5,046 nucleotides of DNA from Syntrophomonadaceae bacterium (lineage in GTDB: Bacteria > Bacillota_D > Dethiobacteria > DTU022), in the NCBI GenBank assembly GCA_003564505.1, contig PXFD01000174.1:1-5046 (forward strand), in the 5' to 3' direction. The notes beneath the pieces were generated by a model that was given only the letters and a program-made list of their open reading frames with translations, searched no databases and was not told the origin of the DNA. Every line of letters starts with the position of its first letter. The first letter of the stretch is position 1. Shown here piece by piece: positions 1 to 5,046 of this stretch. The translations under genes were made by a program, and so were the position numbers.

Positions 1-2
1 AG

Positions 3-131
3 AACATGTTAGATCTACATAAATTCAAGTTGCCCAAATTAAAAGAAGAAGAACATGACAGGAACAATATAAAAAATGATTATTTTAAGCAAAAGGGAAT
101 GGCCGCAGTAAAGAATCTTAAAAAAGAATAA
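3..131 (+). pseudogene. N-terminal fragment of frameshifted LUD-domain gene (5' end outside or at window edge)
   Basis: This frame is open from the window start and stops at 129-131. Its last part reads DYFKQKGMAAVKNLKK, which resembles the N-terminal helix of LUD-domain proteins, where a phrase like 'ALKKNGFEAYYV' normally follows. That continuation (NNFEAYYCDS) is present, but in the next frame, starting at 127. Removing one A from the A6 run at 120-125 would join the two frames seamlessly. The only in-frame ATG near the start is at 6. It would give about 24 charged residues ahead of the usual family start, and no ribosome binding site can be judged because the window begins there. The true start may therefore lie upstream. 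Alternatively this could be the Lys/Glu-rich tail of an unrelated upstream gene, but the match across the junction makes that less likely. Confidence 0.6.
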
Positions 132-747
132 CTTTGAAGCCTACTACTGTGATTCAATCAAGGAAGCAGGAAACCTTACTTTAAGCTTGATTCCCGATAA
201 CGGTATTATCGGATGCGGAGATTCACATACAATTTTCGCCCTGGGTCTGGATCAGGAGCTGGAAAAGAAAAACTGTGTTGCCATTCCACATACCTGTGCA
301 GTTAATAACTATGCCATGGAGAATAACAGTCCGGGTTGGAACATCGTAGGCAGCAAGCAGGAAATGCGGGATATCCTGATGCAATACCTTGTAGCCAATG
401 TATTTATCCTGGGTGCAAATGCCATAACAATTGACGGTCAAATCATTAATATAGACGGAGCCGGCAACCGCATTGCAGGAAGTCTTTACGGTTCTGACAG
501 GATAATCGTTATAGCAGGAGCAAATAAGCTGGTTAAAGACTTAAATGCAGGATTGGAAAGGCTCCGCTTTGTGGCAGCACCAATGAATAACATTAAGTAC
601 GGTAATGAACTGGCATGCAATACCAGCGGTTTATGCAGCGACTGCAGATCTGAGGAGAGGAACTGCAATATCACAAGCATTATCCATAAAAGACCCCAGG
701 ATTCAGATTTCCATGTAATTATCATCGGCGAGGAGTTGGGGTTCTAA
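112..747 (+). CDS. LUD-domain (LutC/YkgG-like) lactate-utilisation-type protein, frame-disrupted at its N-terminus
   Basis: The frame is open from 112 to the TAA at 745-747. Recognisable LUD (DUF162) features in order are FEAYYCDSIKEAG; LIPDNGIIGCGDSHT, where the family usually has a 'GxGGSxT' turn; ANAITIDGQIINIDGAGNR; and RIIVIAGANKLVKDL. The C-terminal block FVAAPMNN is followed by four cysteines (codons at 616, 634, 643 and 664, spaced C-x5-C-x2-C-x6-C) and ends in EELGF, the family's usual terminus. Homology begins well before the first in-frame start-like codon (TTG at 187), so 187 is not a natural start. The N-terminal part lies in another frame upstream. Standalone LUD proteins of this kind are poorly characterised; the family name comes from LutC of lactate oxidation, and a redox role is only presumed. 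No LutA or LutB partner is visible. The family call is secure; the exact function and whether the gene is intact are not. Confidence 0.82.
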   Translation, partial: RILKKNNFEAYYCDSIKEAGNLTLSLIPDNGIIGCGDSHTIFALGLDQELEKKNCVAIPHTCAVNNYAMENNSPGWNIVGSKQEMRDILMQYLVANVFILGANAITIDGQIINIDGAGNRIAGSLYGSDRIIVIAGANKLVKDLNAGLERLRFVAAPMNNIKYGNELACNTSGLCSDCRSEERNCNITSIIHKRPQDSDFHVIIIGEELGF

Positions 748-1142
748 TATTGTTCTATTTCTGTCACACACTCGGTTTTTACTTTGCCAACTAAAAACTG
801 AAGGGCATCTACAACATGGGGCCTGATGTCGCCGCCGATGAGGACATACATGATGTCATCTCCTACTTCGAGCTGACCTGCATTAAGCCAGACTTTAACA
901 TAAAAGATGCCTTCAAGCTTGTAGGTTTCTTCTATAACAGCCTCAACTTTTTCTGCGTCGTAGTAAAATTCAAGCCCTTTCACTGCTTTACCGTCATCAA
1001 GACCCTCACGGACTTTTGCCTTGGGAGTTTGGCGGACAACTCCATTGTGAGTGAGATACATCCCTATTTCTGAAGCAGCAGGACCTGCCTTGGCTTCTCT
1101 GAGCCATTCATCGATCGATGGTGGTTTCTTTTTATGAAGCAT
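744..1142 (-). CDS. MoaE-like protein (molybdopterin synthase large-subunit family), divergent active site
   Basis: A 132-residue protein starts at ATG 1142. This start is preferred over an in-frame TTG at 1181 because GGAAGGAG lies 11 nt upstream, while the TTG has no ribosome binding site. The core SIDEWLREAKAG, IGMYLTHNGVVR (residues 26-37), LEVGDDIMYVLIG and DALQFLVGKVKTE matches MoaE, which with MoaD inserts the dithiolene sulfurs of molybdopterin. Aligned by eye to E. coli MoaE, Arg39, Arg104 and Lys119 are kept (R37, R107, K122). His103 becomes I106, Lys126 becomes I129, and the 'HR' before the GEL motif becomes LN (86-87). The C-terminal tail after the second lysine position is missing. 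No moaD, moaA or moeA lies nearby. It could be a working lineage variant or a paralogue with another role. Its stop overlaps that of the convergent LUD gene by 4 bp. Confidence 0.78.
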   Translation of the reverse strand: MLHKKKPPSIDEWLREAKAGPAASEIGMYLTHNGVVRQTPKAKVREGLDDGKAVKGLEFYYDAEKVEAVIEETYKLEGIFYVKVWLNAGQLEVGDDIMYVLIGGDIRPHVVDALQFLVGKVKTECVTEIEQY

Positions 1143-1153
1143 GGTTTGTTGTA

Positions 1154-1161
1154 CTCCTTCC
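1154..1161 (-). promoter_or_regulatory. Ribosome binding site of the MoaE-like gene (decides the start)
   Basis: Minus-strand GGAAGGAG lies 11 nt before ATG 1142. The spacing is slightly long but the match is strong. It selects this ATG over the longer TTG start at 1181. Confidence 0.7.
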
Positions 1162-1205
1162 ACTTTAGGGGTTATAGCCAATTTTGAAGTTAAGGCTTGC
1201 TTACG

Positions 1206-1235
1206 ATTATACCTTAATTCACTAAAAAATATAAA
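1206..1235 (-). promoter_or_regulatory. Sigma-A-type promoter of the MoaE-like gene
   Basis: On the minus strand a perfect -10 TATAAT (1206-1211) follows a -35-like TTTATA (1230-1235, 4 of 6 consensus) with an 18-bp spacer. Transcription would start near 1199, leaving a leader of about 57 nt before ATG 1142. It lies between aclA and this gene, so the MoaE-like gene can be transcribed separately from the aclBA operon. Confidence 0.6.
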
Positions 1236-1380
1236 GATATACCGGCCGTTACTGAGGTTTTTATTTTTCTTGAGGTAGAAATTTTTTCGTACACATTAAA
1301 TAATGGCATTTTTTATTTCCCATATAGCTTTTCTGCGCGGAATTGAGAAGTCAGTTATATTGTCAGCTCATTTGTAATTT

Positions 1381-3225
1381 TTACAGGTCCTCCGGTGGCA
1401 TATATAATATATCGTCATAGGGGTGCCGATAGAGGCCCTGAGCCAGGCGTTTTTGATCTAATATGTGTCCTAATAACCCAACTGTTCTGCCCAGGACAAA
1501 GAGGGCATTTAATCCCCCAAGATTTACAAAATCCCTCACCTGCTGCGGGGTGTAGCCTATGCCGCGGAGCATATCACAGCACAGAGCTCCTATGCAGCCA
1601 TCAACGTTTAGAATCAAATTGTCTCTTTTTGCCGTGGTGATTTTTTCAACTTCAAGTGCATAATTGAGTGTTTCCGTAACCGGAAAATTTTTAAAGGCGT
1701 AGTCTTTCATGATTTTTACACGCATATCAGGATTATTTATTGACTTTATAAGGTGCCCGATGCCCTGGATGTTTTTGTTTATGGCTTTCATGTCCTTAAC
1801 CATATATTCCGGGGAATGTTCTTCATAAAGGTATTTTGAAAAGTAATCTGCGGCACCCTGAACTGCTCCGCCGAAGCGGGGCCCTATAGTAAGCAGACCG
1901 CTAACCAATGAAGATACAAGATCTTTACCCGCCCTGGTAGTAACAATTGTGTTATGGGCGCCTGAAACGGCAGGACCGTGATCCGCTGTAATCAGAACTA
2001 CAATTTCCAAAAATTGGGCTGCCCACTCTGGCAGTTTTGTTTTGAACCACAAAAGGCCGAGTACTCCCCCCAGACCATATTCTTCTTCAATGATTTCACT
2101 GATAGGCACACCGTAATATTTTAATTCAGGGCCTCTTTCATCTACTATCGTTGATGTAAACTTTGGTTTTTTGCGAATTAGACCTTCTGAAACTGCCTGT
2201 TCATAATCTATAGGAATTTTGGGTGGTTCAACTTCTTTTGTTGGATCTATCTCCGCTTTTGCAATCAGTGATTTGTAAGTTTCACGAATTGCTTGGTCTA
2301 AATCATTGAAACTTTCCGGAACTATGGCTCCGGCTTCACGTAATGCTTTGTTTTTAGCCTGCGCAGTTTCTATATCAGTATTGGCCTTTGCTCCTGCATG
2401 GCCAAATTGGACATTGGTAGCAAATTTATCAGAACTTGTTCCTATACATAAAGAAATAACAGGTTTAGTAATAGAGCCATTTTTTAGCGCTTTAACTACT
2501 TCATATTCATCTGTTCCTCCTACTTCACCTAGCATAACCATAATTTTTACTGCAGGGTTAGCCTCGTACCTGAGAAAATGATCTATAAAGCTTGTTCCCG
2601 GAAACCTGTCCCCACCGAGTGCTATTCCTTCGTAAACACCGTCTGTATTACGTGAAATTATATTATTAAGTTCATTAGCCATGCCACCGGACCTGGTAAT
2701 ATAACTGATATGGCCAGCCCGATGTAATTTTGCATCAACAATATTTTCCAGTGTTCCTCCAGCGTCCCCAATCTTAAAAGCCCCTGCTTTAATTCCCCCT
2801 ACAGAAGCCGGACCGATAATTGTTTTACTTTGTAACTTTGCTTTTGCAACTATTACTTTTGTCCTGTGTTCGGGGATTCCTTCTGCAATTATTGATATAG
2901 TCTTTATTGAAGGATAGTTTAAAGCTTCTATAGTTACATTATAGGCACTTCTACGTGAAGCATAATTGATCAGGACATCCGCACCATCATGATTTTCAAC
3001 GGCTTCCTGAAGACTCTTATATACGGGTATGATAACTGTTTCACTTCCCCAGAAGGCCTGGTGCATTCCACTGCCGGTAGGATTGACAATAGCTACAACA
3101 CTTGGCTTATCTCTTCTGCAGGCAAAATCAAAATCCAGCATCCTTTGAATTGCTTTCTGCTGGTAGCCGTACACAATCGCTTCAGTATTTCGATCAAACA
3201 ACTCATAACTAGGCTTAGCAGTCAT
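1381..3225 (-). CDS. aclA: ATP-citrate lyase large subunit AclA (CoA-ligase and citrate-synthase-like part)
   Basis: This 614-residue protein corresponds to the C-terminal half of human ACLY. With AclB it catalyses citrate + ATP + CoA to acetyl-CoA + oxaloacetate + ADP + Pi in the cytoplasm. The N-terminal part is a succinyl-CoA-synthetase-like domain with GPASVGGIKAGAFKIGDAGG (about 138-157), SGGMANELNNIISR, and FGHAGA, whose His276 matches the phosphorylated His760 of human ACLY. After a linker near 320-345 comes the citrate-synthase homology domain: TADHGPAVSGAHNT (413-426), GIGH with His491 (human His900), SINNPDMRV, NVDG with Asp542 (human Asp1026), and the ending LDQKRLAQGLYRHPYDD. All main catalytic residues are present. 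The start ATG has GAGGAGG 7 nt upstream, and aclB ends 25 bp before it, so the two form one operon. Symbols follow Chlorobium usage; plants name the subunits the other way round. The residue after His491 is Leu where human has Arg. Confidence 0.96.
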   Translation of the reverse strand: MTAKPSYELFDRNTEAIVYGYQQKAIQRMLDFDFACRRDKPSVVAIVNPTGSGMHQAFWGSETVIIPVYKSLQEAVENHDGADVLINYASRRSAYNVTIEALNYPSIKTISIIAEGIPEHRTKVIVAKAKLQSKTIIGPASVGGIKAGAFKIGDAGGTLENIVDAKLHRAGHISYITRSGGMANELNNIISRNTDGVYEGIALGGDRFPGTSFIDHFLRYEANPAVKIMVMLGEVGGTDEYEVVKALKNGSITKPVISLCIGTSSDKFATNVQFGHAGAKANTDIETAQAKNKALREAGAIVPESFNDLDQAIRETYKSLIAKAEIDPTKEVEPPKIPIDYEQAVSEGLIRKKPKFTSTIVDERGPELKYYGVPISEIIEEEYGLGGVLGLLWFKTKLPEWAAQFLEIVVLITADHGPAVSGAHNTIVTTRAGKDLVSSLVSGLLTIGPRFGGAVQGAADYFSKYLYEEHSPEYMVKDMKAINKNIQGIGHLIKSINNPDMRVKIMKDYAFKNFPVTETLNYALEVEKITTAKRDNLILNVDGCIGALCCDMLRGIGYTPQQVRDFVNLGGLNALFVLGRTVGLLGHILDQKRLAQGLYRHPYDDILYMPPEDL

Positions 3226-3232
3226 TATTGGT

Positions 3233-3239
3233 CCTCCTC
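3233..3239 (-). promoter_or_regulatory. Ribosome binding site of aclA
   Basis: GAGGAGG on the minus strand lies 7 nt before the aclA ATG at 3225, in the 25-bp gap after the aclB stop. This is a near-ideal site and suggests strong, independent initiation of the large subunit within the aclBA message. Confidence 0.75.
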
Positions 3240-3250
3240 ATATGGCTTGA

Positions 3251-4537
3251 CTAACTTTTGGAATCATTTAATGCCAGGCGAACAATTTCAGTCATGTGTG
3301 TTTCAGGGCCAAAAACTTCTATAGGTACGCCTAAATCTTCACCAAGCTTTTTCATCATCTTTAAACCCTTCAAGTAATTAGGGCCTCCACGGCGCACATA
3401 AATCTTTACCGGAGTATTGATGAGCTGTTCTTTATAATCATTTAAAGCTTGAATTATTCCAGTAAATGTATTGGATACGTCAGTGAAGTTGGCGATGCCA
3501 CCGCCTATTAGAAGATATTTTGCTTCTCCGTTAGAAGTTTTTTCTCTGGTCATTAAATCTAATATAGTTTTTGCATATTGATATGTTTCATCAGTACTGG
3601 GGTTGCCACTGTATTCACCATAGTTGGCAATTTCTTTGGCATAGCCCATGTCGGCAATTGTATCAGTAAAAATTACACTCGCGCCGCCTCCGGCAACCAT
3701 GGTCCAGATTTTTCCCTTTGGGTTAAGAATAGTTAATTTGAGGGATGCACCTGATTTTTCATCAATTCTTTTAATAAATTCTTCTTCAGAACTCAGGCTA
3801 GCACCAAATTCGGCAGGATAAGAAAAGTGTCCCCATTTTTTTGCTGCTTCAAAATCTGCAGCATCGTCCAAACGGCACTTTAAGTCAAGAGGAATAAACT
3901 TGTCTCCCCTCAATACAAAGGGATTAATTTCTAAAAATGCGTAATGTAAATCTAAGTAGTATTTATATAGCGACCTTATGAATTCGCTGAGTTTTGGTTT
4001 TAATTCACCATTAATCTGTTTTGAAAGCTTAGACTCAAGGTCAACAGCTGCTATATCTTCTAATGCGGAAACCTGGATTGAAGTAATTGCATCTTTTTTG
4101 ATTTGATCTTCAATATCTACTCCACCTGCATCTGAAAACAGAATTTCATTGCCATCTTTATTAGATGATATAGAAATGTAATATTCTTGATCGGATGGCA
4201 CATAAGGTTCTATTAGAAAATGAGTTAAGACACCTTTTGTACTGCCTACACTTATTTCCTGGTTGCGTTTTTCTTCCAACCATTGTTTTACCGCCGGCCA
4301 ATCTTGATCCAGCAAAACCAGGCCGAGTTTTCCACGCTTACCAATAATCATATCGGGTTTGGCTACCAATCTATCATGCTTTAACCATTCCTCTTCTTTT
4401 GCTAGTAAGTTAAGGTCTGTTTCTGGAGATACGCCGGCAAACCTGGCATGGTAAGTTATGGAGCTTTTGAAATAATCGGCCCAGTTATTTGCCATCATTT
4501 TTTTGGCCGTGTACTCTCTAACAGGTCTTTGTGCCAT
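3251..4537 (-). CDS. aclB: ATP-citrate lyase small subunit AclB (ATP-grasp and citrate-binding part)
   Basis: This 428-residue protein corresponds to the N-terminal half of human ACLY and binds ATP and citrate for the citryl-CoA-forming steps. The ATP-grasp part shows LVAKPDMIIGKRGKLGLV (about 57-74, with Lys60 and KRG 67-69), FLIEPYVP (107-114), FSDAGGVDIED, and the metal-binding LEINPF (202-207) followed by PLDLK. The citrate-binding part shows SGASLKLTILNPKG, MVAGGGASV (280-288), IANYGEYSG, GGGIANFT (345-352) and RRGGPNY (382-388), ending in ETHMTEIV. The length is close to plant ACLA and the matching human segment. ATG 4537 is chosen because AAGGGAG sits 8 nt upstream; a GTG at 4546 would overlap that site. 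It is the first gene of the operon, with aclA 25 bp downstream and a promoter just upstream. The identification is secure; the physiological direction of the reaction cannot be read from sequence. Confidence 0.95.
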   Translation of the reverse strand: MAQRPVREYTAKKMMANNWADYFKSSITYHARFAGVSPETDLNLLAKEEEWLKHDRLVAKPDMIIGKRGKLGLVLLDQDWPAVKQWLEEKRNQEISVGSTKGVLTHFLIEPYVPSDQEYYISISSNKDGNEILFSDAGGVDIEDQIKKDAITSIQVSALEDIAAVDLESKLSKQINGELKPKLSEFIRSLYKYYLDLHYAFLEINPFVLRGDKFIPLDLKCRLDDAADFEAAKKWGHFSYPAEFGASLSSEEEFIKRIDEKSGASLKLTILNPKGKIWTMVAGGGASVIFTDTIADMGYAKEIANYGEYSGNPSTDETYQYAKTILDLMTREKTSNGEAKYLLIGGGIANFTDVSNTFTGIIQALNDYKEQLINTPVKIYVRRGGPNYLKGLKMMKKLGEDLGVPIEVFGPETHMTEIVRLALNDSKS

Positions 4538-4545
4538 TATATTCA

Positions 4546-4552
4546 CTCCCTT
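4546..4552 (-). promoter_or_regulatory. Ribosome binding site of aclB (decides the start)
   Basis: Minus-strand AAGGGAG lies 8 nt before ATG 4537. The alternative in-frame GTG at 4544-4546 directly follows and overlaps this site, so it cannot use it. Confidence 0.75.
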
Positions 4553-4575
4553 GATTATTCATTCATCTAAAAGGT

Positions 4576-4604
4576 ATTAAAGTATACAGAGGAATTACTT
4601 TCAA
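4576..4604 (-). promoter_or_regulatory. Sigma-A-type promoter of the aclBA operon
   Basis: On the minus strand TTGAAA (4599-4604, 5 of 6 consensus) and TTTAAT (4576-4581, 5 of 6) are separated by exactly 17 bp. Transcription would begin near 4569, giving a leader of about 30 nt that contains the aclB ribosome binding site. It is the best promoter match in the divergent intergenic region. Confidence 0.65.
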
Positions 4605-4646
4605 TAATAATAAAATAAAGAATATAATAGAAAATGTGTTAGTTTA

Positions 4647-4659
4647 GTTCATTAAGAAC
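4647..4659. promoter_or_regulatory. Small dyad GTTC-N5-GAAC, possible operator
   Basis: An inverted repeat GTTC ATTAA GAAC lies about 43 bp upstream of the aclBA -35 box and about 85 bp before the sensor -10 box. It is flanked by looser matching arms, GTTTA (4642-4646) and TAAAC further right. The position suits a regulator acting on either divergent promoter. The dyad is short and the region is very AT-rich, so chance is a real possibility. Confidence 0.25.
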
Positions 4660-4744
4660 ATAAAAAATTTAAACAAAATGGCAGCAGGATCCAGATTTTT
4701 TGATATGATGTCAAATAAACAGTAATAATTATGGAAACATAATG

Positions 4745-4750
4745 TATAAT
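4745..4750 (+). promoter_or_regulatory. Possible -10 box for the sensor kinase gene
   Basis: A perfect TATAAT lies about 67 bp before the proposed CTG start. No good -35 hexamer is present at 15-18 bp upstream (the region reads GTAATA or similar), so the promoter would be weak or activator-dependent. A second TATAAT at 4623-4628 with a poor TTCAAT at 4600-4605 is a less likely alternative. Confidence 0.35.
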
Positions 4751-4802
4751 AAAAATAAGGATATTTTTTCAGTTGCGGCTTTTTATTAAGAAAGTTGTGG
4801 GC

Positions 4803-4808
4803 AGGGGG
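4803..4808 (+). promoter_or_regulatory. Ribosome binding site favouring the CTG start of the sensor gene
   Basis: AGGGGG lies 8 nt before CTG 4817. With respect to the other in-frame candidate, ATT 4811, the spacing would be only 2 nt, which is too close. The site is therefore the main argument for the CTG start. Confidence 0.45.
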
Positions 4809-4816
4809 TTATTAAA

Positions 4817-5046
4817 CTGCTAAGGAATTCAGTAAGTAACTTCAAGTTATCCCGAATCGGCTTTAAGGTTAAGTTAATTATTGTTATCTGCTGTCTTTTA
4901 TCTGCGATGATGTTGTTTGTCGGAATTTTAATTAATCGTACTGTTGCAGGTATATTAGAGGACCAGATCGGCAAGAGAGCTTTAAGTGTTGCCCGTATTG
5001 TAGCTCTTATGCCGGAGATTCGTGAAGCATTTTATTCAGAAGAACC
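4817..5046 (+). CDS. N-terminus of a CitA/DcuS-type membrane sensor histidine kinase (partial, runs off the window)
   Basis: The frame is open from 4790 to the window end. With CTG 4817 as start, about 76 residues are visible: a short basic head (LRNSVSNFKLSRIGFKVK), one transmembrane helix (about 20-39, LIIVICCLLSAMMLFVGILI), then the start of the extracytoplasmic sensor domain, QIGKRALSVARIVALMPEI. The pattern of a helix followed by 'RALxVARxVAxMPE' is typical of CitA/DcuS-family kinases that sense citrate, fumarate, malate or succinate through a periplasmic PAS-like (sCache) domain. The PAS, dimerisation and ATPase domains would lie beyond the window, so kinase identity is inferred. The start is unsettled: the only in-frame ATGs lie inside the membrane helix (4907, 4910), and CTG 4817 is favoured because AGGGGG sits 8 nt upstream. 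It is divergent from aclBA, which suggests it regulates that operon. Confidence 0.75.
   Translation, partial: MLRNSVSNFKLSRIGFKVKLIIVICCLLSAMMLFVGILINRTVAGILEDQIGKRALSVARIVALMPEIREAFYSEE

Noticed and set aside
120..126. A AAA AAG heptamer at the LUD frame break, like a programmed -1 frameshift site
   Set aside because: The heptamer sequence is right, but joining the two LUD halves needs a +1 (or -2) shift; a -1 shift leads into the third frame. Six A are also short for efficient transcriptional slippage.
223..725. Minus-strand open frames at 223-441 and 486-725
   Set aside because: They lie opposite the LUD coding sequence, which has clear family motifs, and they show no recognisable domain or ribosome binding site.
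816..1073. Plus-strand open frame inside the MoaE-like gene
   Set aside because: Antisense shadow of a gene with a recognised fold; the translation shows no known motif.
1331..1350. Possible weak hairpin CTTTTC / GAGAAG downstream of aclA
   Set aside because: Six pairs with a G-U, an 11-nt loop and no T-run on either strand, so it does not support a terminator.
1373..1385. TGTAA-TTT-TTACA inverted repeat across the aclA stop as a terminator
   Set aside because: The stem is only 5 AT-rich pairs with a 3-nt loop and no following T-tract on the minus strand. No convincing terminator was found in 1241-1385.
1395..3324. Plus-strand open frames at 1395-1640, 2306-2581 and 2989-3324
   Set aside because: All are antisense to the highly conserved aclA/aclB coding sequences and have no recognisable products.
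1381..4537. aclAB as succinyl-CoA synthetase (sucCD) or citryl-CoA synthetase (ccsAB)
   Set aside because: The large subunit carries the fused citrate-synthase-like domain (TADHGPAVSGAHNT, GIGH, NVDG), which sucD and ccsA lack.
4678..4725. 15-codon ORF from ATG 4678 as a small gene
   Set aside because: No ribosome binding site precedes it, and it is no longer than expected by chance in an intergenic region.
4786..4974. Minus-strand open frame opposite the sensor N-terminus
   Set aside because: The plus strand carries a coherent membrane helix and a CitA/DcuS-like sensor motif; the minus frame shows no known pattern.

Overview
The window looks like a piece of an AT-rich bacterial chromosome, probably from an anaerobic Firmicute (Clostridia or Peptococcaceae-like). 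The grounds are strong purine-rich Shine-Dalgarno sites, sigma-A-type promoters, a standalone LUD-domain protein and a CitA/DcuS-type sensor kinase. The phylum is an inference from sequence style, not a proven assignment. No rRNA, tRNA, CRISPR array, insertion sequence or integrase was seen.

Left part (1-1380): a LUD-domain (LutC/YkgG-like) gene runs on the + strand. Its reading frame is broken near position 120-126, at a run of six A. It meets, tail to tail with overlapping stop codons, a short minus-strand gene for a MoaE-like protein. That protein keeps the MoaE fold signature but lacks several residues known to be important in E. coli MoaE. The MoaE-like gene has its own recognisable promoter.

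Centre (1381-4604): a minus-strand operon aclB-aclA encodes both subunits of a two-subunit ATP-citrate lyase. Both are full length and very close to the two halves of the eukaryotic enzyme. AclB carries the ATP-grasp and citrate-binding part. AclA carries the CoA-ligase phosphohistidine part and the citrate-synthase-like part. Spacing between them is 25 bp, each has a strong ribosome binding site, and a good promoter lies just upstream of aclB.

Right part (4605-5046): a divergent intergenic region of about 280 bp is followed by the N-terminus of a membrane sensor protein resembling CitA/DcuS citrate or C4-dicarboxylate sensor kinases, cut by the window end. The likely link is that this sensor, with a response regulator beyond the window, responds to citrate or a dicarboxylate and controls the divergent aclBA operon, whose enzyme cleaves citrate to acetyl-CoA and oxaloacetate (or runs in reverse). 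The adjacency is seen; the regulation is inferred. ATP-citrate lyase is best known from reductive-TCA-cycle autotrophs and eukaryotes, so a sensor-linked copy in a Firmicute-like background is the most interesting point here.
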